DNA of 64,000 nt. Origin: Paragonimus skrjabini miyazakii. Its lineage: Eukaryota; Platyhelminthes; Trematoda; Plagiorchiida; Troglotrematidae. This document shows positions 21,520-31,973 of the stretch, in pieces (the first letter of the stretch is position 1; every line of letters starts with the position of its first letter). Below the pieces are notes generated by a model that searched no databases, had not been told where the DNA came from, and was given only the letters and a program-made list of their open reading frames with translations. Made by a program: the position numbers and the translations under genes. The stretch lies in NCBI GenBank assembly GCA_014338405.1, contig JTDE01002469.1, positions 8,161 through 72,160 on the forward strand, read 5' to 3'.

Positions 21520-21745
21520 TATGAGAGCGATGACGCAGCGATCGACAAGGTTGTCTCATGAAATCTTGCCCAAGTTCTAATCCCAGTATTGACCAGAGTG
21601 CGCACTATGGACGACAGCTATCAAGAAAGGAGATCCGGTCTGGTGCTTCTTTTCGAAAGAGACTGACCGATAATTATATGTGAGTGTGCGACGTGCAACT
21701 GATTATCAATTTACATAAACCAACCGACCTACTACTTACTGACAG
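21520..21745 (+). mobile_element. SINE-B copy, partial
   Basis: 'gacgcagcgatcgacaagg' (box A), 'aagttctaatcccag' (box B), 'gtgcttcttttcgaaagag' and 'ccgacctactacttactg' at the end. It follows a LINE 3' end directly. Confidence 0.6.
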
Positions 21746-22266
21746 TTTACATGCAGAAACTCTCATTGATACTGAAAACTTAAGTAGAACAGTGCGGCAC
21801 ATATCCACGATAGTGCAGAGTTTAACGAGGGAACAATACTGATAAATTTCGACAAGGGTTTCAGGCCCACCATACTTCAACGTACTTGACTGAAAGTACA
21901 AAACTTTTAAGAAAGCTTTAGCGGCCAGCCGCTGTTTTCTCGGAAAAACTGAGATTATGCCTGCTATGGTTTCTCAATGCGGTCAGTCAAACGATACATA
22001 ATATGGATGTACTTTTTAGATGGGTGAAAATGAACGCTGGTTAATACTCTGTACAGCTGAACTTCAGAACTTCTTGAACACACACGTGAAATCTGGAACG
22101 GGCGTGTTACACCGTGTCCAGGTATTCCACTGGATGTTGAAACGATCGCGTCTTTGATCTGGTCATCCATCAAAATAATTCGACAATACAAATCTCCCGG
22201 TTATGTTCGTTGAAGGTTTCTGTCTGCACAGTGTACTTTTCCAAGCACCATAGTTGTATACACGAC
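21746..22266. other. No recognised feature
   Basis: Nothing identifiable on either strand. Confidence 0.4.
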
Positions 22267-22350
22267 TGTTGTGTCTAATCGGATGCAGCTGAACCAATCA
22301 CATTGCTGTGACCTTCGGGCGATCGATGACACTTGCGGGTAGCGGCTGCC
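22267..22350 (+). repeat. 5' LTR fragment of a Ty3/Gypsy relic
   Basis: 'tgttgtgtctaatcgg' ... 'gatcgatgacacttgcggg' ... 'agcggctgcc' matches the start of the LTR at 24082, with small indels. It breaks off at 'ggctgcc' and RNase H coding sequence begins at once, so the segment from LTR through RT has been deleted. Confidence 0.6.
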
Positions 22351-22887
22351 AGGAAACATACTGATTTAGTTTGGGGCAAAGAACAAGAGGCTGCTTACCG
22401 GACTATTCGCAATTTGATTGCTTCGACACCCAACATGGTTATATTCGATGAGAGCAGTCTTACGTTTGTCTCCACTGATGCATCTAATGTTGGTTTAGGT
22501 GCTGTTCTTTCGCAGCCCCGAAATGGAATTGAAAGGGTGGTAGCGTACGTCTCACGAGTATTATCACCCACTGAAATGAATTACTCCGCAGGAGAGAAAG
22601 AAGCCCTAGCTTGTGTGTGGGTATGCGAAAAATGGCACCTGTGTTTATTTGGTCGTCGCTTTTACGAACTGATCACGCTTTCCTTACGTCGTTACTCTAT
22701 CGAGGAAATAAAGGTCAAAAGCCCATTCGCATTAGTCGATGGTACGTTTGCCTACTCCGGTGCCCATAATCAGGTAACAGGTGCGTTATCACGTTTACCT
22801 ATTGCCAATCAGTGGGAAACTGAAGACATCGATGACGATAGAATGATCTCATGTTTGAACGACAGATGTACAGGAACGATATCTTGA
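22351..22887 (+). pseudogene. Ty3/Gypsy RNase H domain
   Basis: The open frame reads ...EQEAAYRTIRNLIASTPNMV, then STDASNVGLGAVLSQ (catalytic Asp of the DAS box), then VAYVSRVLSPTEMNYSAGEK and EALACVWVCEKWHLCLFGR (catalytic Glu region), and later HNQVTGALSRLP (the usual 'N.VADALSR' end). The third part is altered: the H-F-x-L-x-T-D-H segment reads as FYELITLSLRRY, so a catalytic Asp is lost. The frame ends at 22887, before the integrase. The reverse transcriptase that should precede it is absent. Confidence 0.85.
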
Positions 22888-23034
22888 AAACGTATCCAGG
22901 AACATACTGCGAACGATTCATTACTTACAGAAGTTTAGCAGCATGTAATAAACTCCTGATCCGATCGCAAGCTTCTGAAGGCAGAATTGATTTCTTATCA
23001 TACTATACGCGACGAATTAACTGTTGTTAACAAG

Positions 23035-23672
23035 TGTCTGTTACGTGGGGCCCGCTTCGTGATACTCGAATATCTCATTGCGGATGTACTTAGAATTGGA
23101 CATGAAGAACATCTTGGTATTGTGAGAATCAAGTAACAAATTCGTGAATACTACTGGTGACCGCGTATGAATTCGAGAGTGGAAACCGCTGTTAAGGATT
23201 ATGCGGCTTGCCAGCATTCTGATAAGAGTTCAAAACCTATCGGTGCCCCTATACAACCCATTGTACACCCAATGCAACCTTGGATGAAGTTGGCAATGGA
23301 CATAGTGGGCCCGTTTGAAAACGTTCCACAAAACGAAAAATTGCTCTTATGGCTATTTGCTTTTATACAAAATGACCGGAGGTTCATTTATGTGGAGAGA
23401 CTACAATGACTGTCATTATTAACTGGTTACGACACTTGTTCGCTCGATTCGGCTAATCGGAAGAGATTGTAAGTGGTAATAGGCCGCAGTTTCACAGCTA
23501 CGAATTCAGCCCTTCGGCTAATGGAATGGTGAAACGCCTGAATCGGACGATGAAGGAAACGATATGGCCAGCTCGACTGGAAGGCGCATCTTGGGACTCA
23601 GCGTTCTTGGCATCACTGGCAGCCTACAGAACCACACTACATACTGCTACAGGTGTAATACCAGAGAAATGA
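23035..23672 (+). pseudogene. Ty3/Gypsy integrase, decayed
   Basis: The zinc-binding part is recognisable: GHEEHLGIVRIK, then VETAVKDYAACQHSDKSSKP, with the first Cys of the C-x2-C pair replaced (DYAAC). The core follows: MQPWMKLAMDIVGPF (first catalytic Asp), then in other frames SANGMVKRLNRTMKE, where the catalytic Glu of 'NGQVER' is Lys. Then come YRTTLHTATGVIPEK and MYGREI, the usual post-core region. Stops (including in 'IK*QIREYYW') and frameshifts make it non-functional. It is continuous with the RNase H fragment upstream. Confidence 0.8.
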
Positions 23673-24065
23673 ATGTATGGTAGGGAGATATGAACGATGC
23701 ATCGCACATACAAAGATCGGTAATGAATCAAGAAGAATTGGAGAGGAGGAGAAAGTACTTAGAGATCTACAAAAAAGCAGGAAATCAATGTACAGTTGGC
23801 ACTTACGTGGGAGTGAAAAGCACAATAAAAAAAGACAAAAGTTCACTTTCTGCATCGGTGGCAGTGAAAGCTCCAGGAACATACATACGGGATAACAATT
23901 CAATGGTCAATGCAAAATGGATGTGTACTGCGTAAAAGAACACGAAACCTAGAGAATAACTCACAATCGCTGAGCCGGTAGTAAGCAATCAAATATCAAA
24001 ACTCAGTCTTCCACGAAGATCGAGACGGACAAAATATCAAGCACTGAAATACGAAATCTCAGACG

Positions 24066-24081
24066 CGAAGGGAGGAGGTGG
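24066..24081 (+). promoter_or_regulatory. Polypurine tract before the 3' LTR
   Basis: 'gcgaagggaggaggtg(g)' lies directly before the LTR start TGTTGTGTCC, as needed for plus-strand priming. Confidence 0.6.
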
Positions 24082-24310
24082 TGTTGTGTCCAATCGAATG
24101 AGAGTGAGCCATGCAGTTGGTCAGTCAGATTGCTCTGACCTTCAAGTGGTCGATGACATTTGCGGGCAGCGGCTGCCCTTGCTGTGTGGACTGGGAGTTT
24201 GCCGTAAAGTGTCGTGAATCGATTGCTCTAATAAAACTTACTTACTACTGGCATTGTCCATCGTTCTTGAACACAACAACGACGAACGCCAAACCGACCC
24301 GATAAATAGT
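24082..24310 (+). repeat. 3' LTR of the Ty3/Gypsy relic
   Basis: Starts TGTTGTGTCCAATCG right after the polypurine tract and shares 'ggtcgatgacatttgcggg' and 'cagcggctgcc' with 22267-22350. An AATAAA lies at about 24230. The right end is not defined. Confidence 0.55.
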
Positions 24311-25939
24311 AAACAATTACCGTCAGTTTGTATGGTTCACTCGGTTCTGATAGCACCGACCCTAAACGAGAATGGTCACCTTGAGTTGGTTCACCCCAAC
24401 TGAGATTACCGGGAGGTGATGATTTTTCATGTGATCAGTTTTGATGGGTAATGTCCAGTCTGACATGAGGTAAATGTGTCGACGAGCATCACAAACTGTA
24501 TTATCATCCGGTAAACAGGTCATGTACTAGGTGCATCCCATAATAAAGGTTTATCAACGAACTCGTTGTACACGCGATCATATCACTTACTAAACGGTTT
24601 GTCAGAAGAGTTAGAAAACCACGCAAGTTTTGTGACAACCCCATTGAGAGCAGGCCAAGTTTCTGCTTCATAGAGGTGGCATGAACGTACAGGTCGGACT
24701 GAAACTAGCTGACGTTTGTAATTCATTTTTGGCATGTTCACTAGATGGAGTCATGGATGGACGTTTCAACCTTTGATTCACAATAACCACAGAACACCTT
24801 TTCGTAAAATTGCGTTGCTTACGTAAGATTTCCCAAAAAAGATTTTTTTTGCAAAACGCTCATGGTTACCACAACACCGGGCTCAAGTCAGAATGTGACA
24901 AGTCACGAGAAATCAACGTCACCGATCGCTCGACATCTGTTGACTTGTCGACCCCAGTTAAACCGGGAGAAGGCGTTTCGGATATGCTACGCAGTAAAAC
25001 TTCTCCGGTGCGTGGAGACGATAACAATTAGCAAATTGAAGCCACTTCTCTGTATGCAGAAAGATTTGTTCGTCAGTACCAGATTGCCCTGATAACTGCT
25101 GCGCGTGAGTGTGCGTTTGTTGAATTCGTTATTTCGCTTCACAATGCCAATTGAACCTTACTATATAAACTGGCAGACTGCAGTATGTGTCTGATGAGAT
25201 GCAGCGGAATGTGCTCTGGAGATACATTGTGAAAAAAATTGTTTCTGACTTCTCTGTTCAAATTTGTTTATTTTCCCAAGTCAACAGCTGATAGGGAACT
25301 ATACACTCCCGTAATTCCTGAAGTCAAATCCAACGTCACTGTCACTGTCAAACTGTATGGTTTTACCATATCTTTGTTTTGCTCAAGCGACCTACCTGCA
25401 TCTAGAGGATAGGAACTAAAACCAACTAAGCCGAAAACAAAACCAGTATCAGAACAAACTTTTCATCCCACAAAAGGTTAAAGATCTGCAACAGACTGAG
25501 AAACGCCGCGGGAACAGCCCCGTATGAGAACGGAATGCGTGATACAGTCTGGGAAGAGGTGGCTTTCGACTGATAAACAACAGGTGAGCTTGCCCTGAAT
25601 GTAAACCCCGCTTGTAACACTCGTCCACCCATGTTCAGCCTCCCTTCACATCGCAGATGTTTACCCGTATGCCCAACTGCATCCCCACTTCGTTTTCGTT
25701 TACAGTTGCCTTATATCCCTTGCGTGAATTATTGTCCACATAGGTAATATGTTCAGCGCTATGATTCCCATCTGACACAACTGAAGGGGAATTCTGTAGT
25801 CCAAATTAGAATGCGATCTTGAATGACTCAGTTTCCGGAGATGTTATCACAACACTGAGGCATTGTCAATTACCTGATTGATTCTGGTAAAGGAAACTGT
25901 GCATTGTCGACTTTGTGGCATGACCGTGAAAAACTGAAG
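24311..25939. other. No recognised feature
   Basis: No gene, SINE or LINE domain seen. Confidence 0.4.
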
Positions 25940-26040
25940 GGGAATTATCCGTGACAACGCTCACTTCAAATCATATAAAGGTAGTCGGAAAAAGTCAAAC
26001 AACGAACGCGACTTGGTGCGCAGTTTATTAACAATGATCG
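25940..26040 (-). mobile_element. Possible LINE endonuclease fragment
   Basis: 'ggaattatccgtgacaacg' ... 'ggtagtcggaaaaagtcaaa' ... 'caacgaacgcgac' resembles 26893-26955 of the LINE endonuclease copy downstream. Confidence 0.35.
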
Positions 26041-26789
26041 GCGATCTACCAGTTGCGACAGTAATGGAAGTGAATATGCTTTCTATATCCTCGTCATCAC
26101 AAGCAACTCTTGCTGTTGAAATGGTTGTTTGTGTGATATCTGAAACACTGATGAGATAAGGCCAACATCACACGCCTGAAACTGTGCACACCACGGCTGA
26201 AACGTACACCAACTAAGATTGCCCAGAAGAAAAAGCGGACGCACAAACACTGGTATATGCTGCTGAATTGACTGACTGTGACGACAATTGTGCACGTTAA
26301 AAAATTGGTGTCCACGATCCCTGCTTTCACGTATTTCTTGATCGTTAATGATTTTTCTACATTCGATACCCTCGTTGTGATAACTGTAGGCCTCCCCCGC
26401 AAAGACTGACTCAGCCAATCAAATTGCGCGGGACAAATTGTTCTTCGTATGATCATCAATTTTGACACGTGGCAAAGGTTTAACGTCACCTAATTATAGG
26501 AACTTTGTTCCCATACAATAAATCTGTCCTCAATTTTTACTGGTGGGGCCTCGTTTTCTGAATTCTTGGTTTTGATTACGCTTTTTTGCATCTCCATTAC
26601 GTGCATTGTTGTACTTGGCCGTGTTTGCGCAATTTGCTAGTCTCAGACTTTGAAAATGTGGTGGACTCAACAATGAGTTTTGTTGTTTACTTCCTCTTCT
26701 AACATTTTGTAATTTAGAACTCGATTGTTAACAAACTCGTCACTACGACCGGCTTATTTGGGCTGAAATCGGTTGTTTTGCGGGGTAAC
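26041..26789. other. Unassigned; two overlapping minus frames
   Basis: Minus-strand frames at 26418-26083 and 26489-26097 are open for 110-130 codons with no recognised domain. They may belong to the LINE relic that ends at 26790. Confidence 0.3.
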
Positions 26790-27640
26790 AACTTATAGCA
26801 ATCTGTATTTCGGGCGCAACTGTTCATCGTCCAATGTATCGACAGACGTTGCGGGTAAATTAGGTGTCGATCGACCAGTCCATTTACGTTCGGAATTAAC
26901 CCTCACCTTAAATCCCATGATGGTGGTCGGAAAGGTCAAACAACGAGCATGAAGACTGTATTCAGTCCCGCGCATCGCCCGTGTGATACGTACTTCATGA
27001 ATGTCGCGCCGTCGCACAATCACGTGATCAATCGAATGGTGATGACCGCTTTGTGGGTGAGTCCACATCGTGATATCGCTCACACTCAGTTGGAATCGGG
27101 TGTTTGTGATAGTCAACTAGTGAGTAGTACATAGGTGGAGCAGAAGATCACCGTTCTCGTTGACTGAAACAATATCGTAGGGTCTGAGGACTCCCGGCCA
27201 GGCTACCGCGTCGCACCTAACTACAGCGTTCAAGTCACCTAGTCAGTCACTCACCGGTGCCGACCGGACTGTGACAAACAGCTGGTTATAGAACTGGTCC
27301 TTTGTATTATTAGTGTGACAGATAATTGGACTATAAATACTAATAAATGCGGTACACTTACCTCGACTGAGTCGCAGACGTATAGACAGGATTCGAGAGC
27401 TGATGGCGTGCGGTTCACCTATTATCAAAGCATTGATGTGATCAGCGACTGCAAAACAGACACCACGCTCCCGAGCACCGTCTGCCAGGCAACTTATTCA
27501 ATAGAAGGTGCACATAGCAACTGCATCTCGGAGCTTACCTTGGTCTACAAACTATATCTCACTCCAGGCTGCGACACTGACGCCGTAGCGGTTCAGTTCC
27601 TCATTGAATCGTTATACTCGTATTTTACGTTCCTAACACT
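26790..27640 (-). pseudogene. LINE (APE-type) endonuclease domain
   Basis: Minus strand, N- to C-terminal, in shifting frames: NEELNRYGVSVAAWSEI (the 'A.LSETR' box with catalytic Glu), then RILSIRLRLSRGKCTAFISI and YSPI...NTKDQFYNQL, then LGDLNA (the 'GDFNA' box), then PYDIVSVNENGDLLLHLC, LTITNTRFQL, MWTHPQSGHHHSIDHVIVRR and RDIHEVRITRAMRG. These are the successive blocks of the APE endonuclease of RTE/CR1-type LINEs found in many invertebrates. Several frameshifts and stops are present. The reverse transcriptase that should follow (towards lower coordinates) is not recognisable. Confidence 0.85.
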
Positions 27641-27741
27641 CATGATACTGACAGTAGTAATAGATCAATTAATTGCTACACTCAGCATCCTTCGAAGTTA
27701 CACTACTCGATGAACAGCCATATTTTCGAACATGCCAACTT

Positions 27742-27998
27742 TTCAAGTCGAACATCACCCACAACTGTTTGCAGGTGTCACATTTCCACAGACTTTCCAG
27801 TCGGCCTCTTTCGAAAAGAAGCACTAGACTCGAGTTTCGCTCTCATTAGAGCTCGTCAGTAGTGCATACTCTTGCCAGTGCCAGGACTAGAACTCCGACC
27901 ACGCTTTCATGGGGCAACCGTGTTGACCACTGCGCCATTGACCTCACATTAGGCACCACTGAATTATCATATGTGAACGCTCAACCACTTTCGCGCCC
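27742..27998 (-). mobile_element. SINE-B copy, 5'-truncated
   Basis: Minus-strand copy. On the plus strand: 'acatcacccacaactg', 'tcgaaaagaagcactagac', 'gagctcgtcagtag', 'ggactagaactccgacc' (box B), 'gaccactgcgccattgacc' (box A). Confidence 0.75.
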
Positions 27999-29469
27999 GA
28001 TTTGCTCCTAGCATTAATGGACAAAACCGGACATCCTGTAGTGGCTGCCTCTAAAAATGTCACACTTTCAAGAATTCGACGATAGTGAATTTAGAGACGA
28101 GGACAATCCTGCAAAGTGACCACTCATGAAAGTTTACAGAAAAAAGATGATCGCATCCTATCCAAAATAGTAAACTCCTCGTGTGAATCCAATCACAGTG
28201 GGGCGCATGACCAAAACCGACAGATTCGGGATACATCGCGCAGAAGTTGAAGCACTATTATACAAACAAATGTGTTGCGTGATGAGATTATTAGTTAGCA
28301 AGTGAGTATATAAGATAGTCTTTTATTTTGAGAAATTGAATCCGCACGCAATCCTGGTTTGTCTCCCATACACCCAATTTGCTTGACGGGTGAAAATCAA
28401 TTTGACCATATACCCTATTGAACAAGGTATAGACATGACATTTAGTGTACGACAGGCAGATCGGATCTGATTGAAACAGTGTGCGGCACCCGGTTTCGAC
28501 TTGCTAAACATTGACGTGTTTCGCTATTGATCACTCAGGTGACCTTTGGTGAAAACGGGGGATTTTTGTAATCGAATACCACATCAGTTTGTAAATTCCT
28601 AGCAGCTTCACTTAGATTGGCATCACAGCCGGACAACCAGGTATAGTTGGACAATAAATGCACAATGCAGTTAACATCAGTTCATCCTTAAAAAGGCGGT
28701 GTACTCACTCTATCTATCGAGTCCGTCCACTCCTACTAATGATTACTACATCGACTCTTCAGTACATACTGCTGATCCGCGATGTGTTGTTCTATCGGCA
28801 TCATACTCTTGAAAGCAGTAGTCTCAGATAGAGTTCCATAGTTATGGGAAGCATTATATGAAGGCAATCCAAAAGGTGCCTCACGGGATAGAGCAATGAC
28901 GGACCGTATTATCATCAACTTGAAATCTGTGAAGTTTAGGATTAAATGTTCCCTGTGGCTTAAGTCAATGACGTTCCTTACCGCAGGCCAAACAGCAGTT
29001 CAAACATATATTTAACCAACGACACCTTGAATTGTGGCCGCAATCAGGGTTTCATTAAGTCTCTGGTGCCAGCTATCTTCCTGCGATTCTCCATAGTTTC
29101 ATTCCCTCTCAACCACATCGGTACAGTTGTTCCGGGTATGTACAGAGATTTCACCATACAAATTAGGTATTTTCTGCCGCGCCCGATTCAATTTGCTGGT
29201 CTTTTTCGAGCAGAATGGGAAACACGATGAAAATGTGCTCTTATCGATTAAAACAGTGGCTAAATTAGGGAAGACAATTTAGCATAGGTCATGTAACCGA
29301 TCGTCACGGTAAAACAAGCAACAAAGCGCTTTGTTAACTACGGGTGAGGGAATATTTTACCAGCATGACTTTTGTTTCAACCATTCGTTACTAAACACTA
29401 CTTGCGCCGCAGGTACATGAAATTCACACTGTTCTCTCATGCCTGCGGTGTTCCGATGATAGGGCTTTC
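27999..29469. other. No recognised feature
   Basis: Short open frames only (for example 28511-28323 minus). No domain or shared repeat. Confidence 0.4.
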
Positions 29470-29569
29470 NNNNNNNNNNNNNNNNNNNNNNNNNNNNNNN
29501 NNNNNNNNNNNNNNNNNNNNNNNNNNNNNNNNNNNNNNNNNNNNNNNNNNNNNNNNNNNNNNNNNNNNN
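29470..29569. other. Assembly gap (100 N)
   Basis: Run of exactly 100 N, a conventional placeholder for a gap of unknown size. Confidence 1.
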
Positions 29570-30307
29570 GCCACTTCTCCAACTTTCCTATCACCCATAT
29601 TCCAAGCGCTTATTGCACCATAGTTTCTTAATGGGTAACATGACGATGAACAGCGAACAGTTATGTGGTGCTGAATCACTCAACTGCACGCTGGCCAGGC
29701 AACTAAATTTTACCCATAATGTTAGAGGTTAAACCCCATGATACTGCTGAGCACTGTACCAGCCGAAGTGGTGTATCACAATTTACTTCCAAAATTTTGA
29801 GGAGTTGTTTCCAGATCAGGAAAAACAATAGAGATGTGAGTTCACATAGTGCATGACGACTAACTGCGAAAAGCGACCCAATGTTACTTAGACTGAGAAC
29901 TGTTGCCGTCTGCGAGAGATCGACTCAAGACACGTGGACAATGTCGACGATTTTGAACGTGAAGAGCTATTAACACACGTCAACTTCACACACCTTCTCA
30001 ATAATACATGTCCTTCTAAAGAGGTCATTTTTTATTGAGTAGCCGTTTTGCCACAGATCAAAGGATGACTCACGAGGAGTTTAAGTGTACACATACTACC
30101 AGCCATTCGTTTCAACAACAATCGGACGTCTCTTCAACATCTGAGATGATTAAAAATGGCGAATTCAACGAGTTCATCCCATAATCTTGCCAATATTCCT
30201 ATGGAAGTTTGAAAACAAGCGAGACAAAGTTATTCAGATAGTTGGAACAGTTCGATCTAAAACAATCCGTCTAAGATGGGGAAGGAAGGAGTAGAAACCT
30301 ACTTTAC
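29570..30307. other. No recognised feature
   Basis: Nothing identifiable. Confidence 0.4.
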
Positions 30308-30592
30308 ATAACTCGCATGTGCTCGTCAGGAAAGCTAGATAAAGCAACGACATCCATAAACTTCATACCGCTCAACATACCATTGAGGAAAAGTCCCAAA
30401 CCAAGGTCAGGATCATAGAGCCGGTGTGAAAGAGGACGCCCATTAGAGATGAGCCCAACAACATTAAACTTGAACCCGAAGCTCTCTGTTGGAATTAGTC
30501 CATCGGAAAGACCATCTGACGGCGAAAACCTCGATCTAAATAATTGATCACCTTTTCTAGAGAGGTAATCGATGTTATGAAAACGCACTGGC
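30308..30592 (-). CDS. Candidate internal exon, unrecognised gene
   Basis: On the minus strand an acceptor (taattttagcag, AG at 30593-30594) opens a 285 bp segment: one base, 94 open codons, two bases. It ends at GTTAT/GTAAAGT (30307). The product begins PVRFHNIDYLSRKGDQLF, has an 'SPSDGLSDGLIP' turn-rich stretch, then FGFKFNVVGLISNGRPL, YDPDLGLGLFLNGMLSG and MKFMDVVALSSFPDEHMRV. Balanced composition and clean splice sites favour real coding sequence, but I do not recognise the family. It lies about 1.3 kb beyond the IMPase stop codon on the same strand, so it belongs to another gene or an unrecognised repeat. Confidence 0.4.
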
Positions 30593-31866
30593 CTGCTAAA
30601 ATTACAGAGCGGATATTTGTGTATTTCGAATGACCGTACGTCTCTGATAGTTTTGTGAATTCGAGTAGGGAGAACGACATAACGAAATCACAAATGTGAA
30701 GAATGATTACCCCTAACTACTCCGCTTCGTTCCATGCATACAACAGTGACTCGTAGCTAACCGGCGCGGTTATTGCGGCTTGGTGCGCTCAAACAAGGAG
30801 AAACCTGGTTGGGCCGCGTAGATCTGTGGGTAAATATCACGTGGCAATCTAAATTGATACGAATTTGCAATCAGTAGAGCGATGCTCATATAACGGACAT
30901 GGTACAGACAGGCTGAAACAACCAAAACACACAGCTTCATCCAGTTAGCCGTGACCTAATCCTTGGGAAGAATGAAGACACGGACTCCAATGCCGAACAA
31001 TACTACAGAAACGTGTACGTTAAGTTGGCATAAACAATGTAGAAAACGCGCAACAAGAGTGTTTGGAAGACGCATGAGAATCAGATTCAAATCAAGAATG
31101 CTAAAATTTGTGCCAAAAAAAAGCACTAAACAGGTCATATATTTGCAAGTACACGAGAGCAAATCATACGACCGTTCTGTCCGGATAGGAAATAAGTCTA
31201 AATACAACAAACCGGTGTTGAAACAACACTGTGGTAAAGGGAATAGTTCGATTCGAGTGAGCACAATCCAGCAAACTAGAGGTGAAGAAAAATAGAATAA
31301 CTATACCAATTGAACAGTAGTAGGCTTGATAACAAAGAACTCGACTCGGAAGTCACTAAACAACTAGCCTCCTCACTGATCAGTACTGATAAAGTTATGT
31401 TACAATAAAAAAAATCATACTAGAAAACCTGAAATCCTAACAACACTCATCTAAGAATATCTGATAATGAACTCATAGAATCCGACATACAGAACAAAAA
31501 CGACCAGCTCGTCTACAAAGCGTTAATCAAATTGATTGTCAGTCTAACTGATCGAATTGCATAAACAAAACAAACACCAAAAAACAAGTGAGATTCTAGG
31601 CCATGCACCACCACGCGTCTTGCTTGATAAAGAAAGGAGTAGCAAAAATGCAGGAAACATTTCATTTGTGCTGGTGTGGGAGCAGAATTTAGAAAAAGGA
31701 GAACGAGGGTGTAGAGAGTACAACTGATTGTGGCCCTCGAATTGTGGTAAGAATCGAGTAGTTATAACAAATCTAGAGGGTAGGTAGACACGCCCACGAT
31801 ACTCAAATGCGTCCTCTTCTAAATACATATGTCACGAATGTTCCGTTCCAGACGACCTAGTAAACG
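30593..31866. other. IMPase 3' flank / 3' UTR region
   Basis: Sequence downstream of the IMPase stop codon. Open frames on both strands at 30956-31295 and 31544-31828 show no domain. No convincing AATAAA on the minus strand was identified close to the stop. Confidence 0.35.
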
Positions 31867-31973
31867 TTAGTCACGTGGATAACCCACAGGTTGAATGAGT
31901 TCGACGAGGGACTGGGCCAATTCTGGTGTTCCCGCACAGATCACGTTACGAGCCATCAGATCGACAGCAGAAC
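31867..31973 (-). CDS. IMPA1: IMPase terminal exon
   Basis: 107 bp with acceptor cttcacccaacag; completes a Gly codon, then SAVDLMARNVICAGTPELAQ, SLVELIQPVGYPRD, stop. Matches the C-terminal 'G..FDLMSR.V.A....LA..I...I' strand-helix of the family. The phase joins the 41663 donor exactly. Confidence 0.93.
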
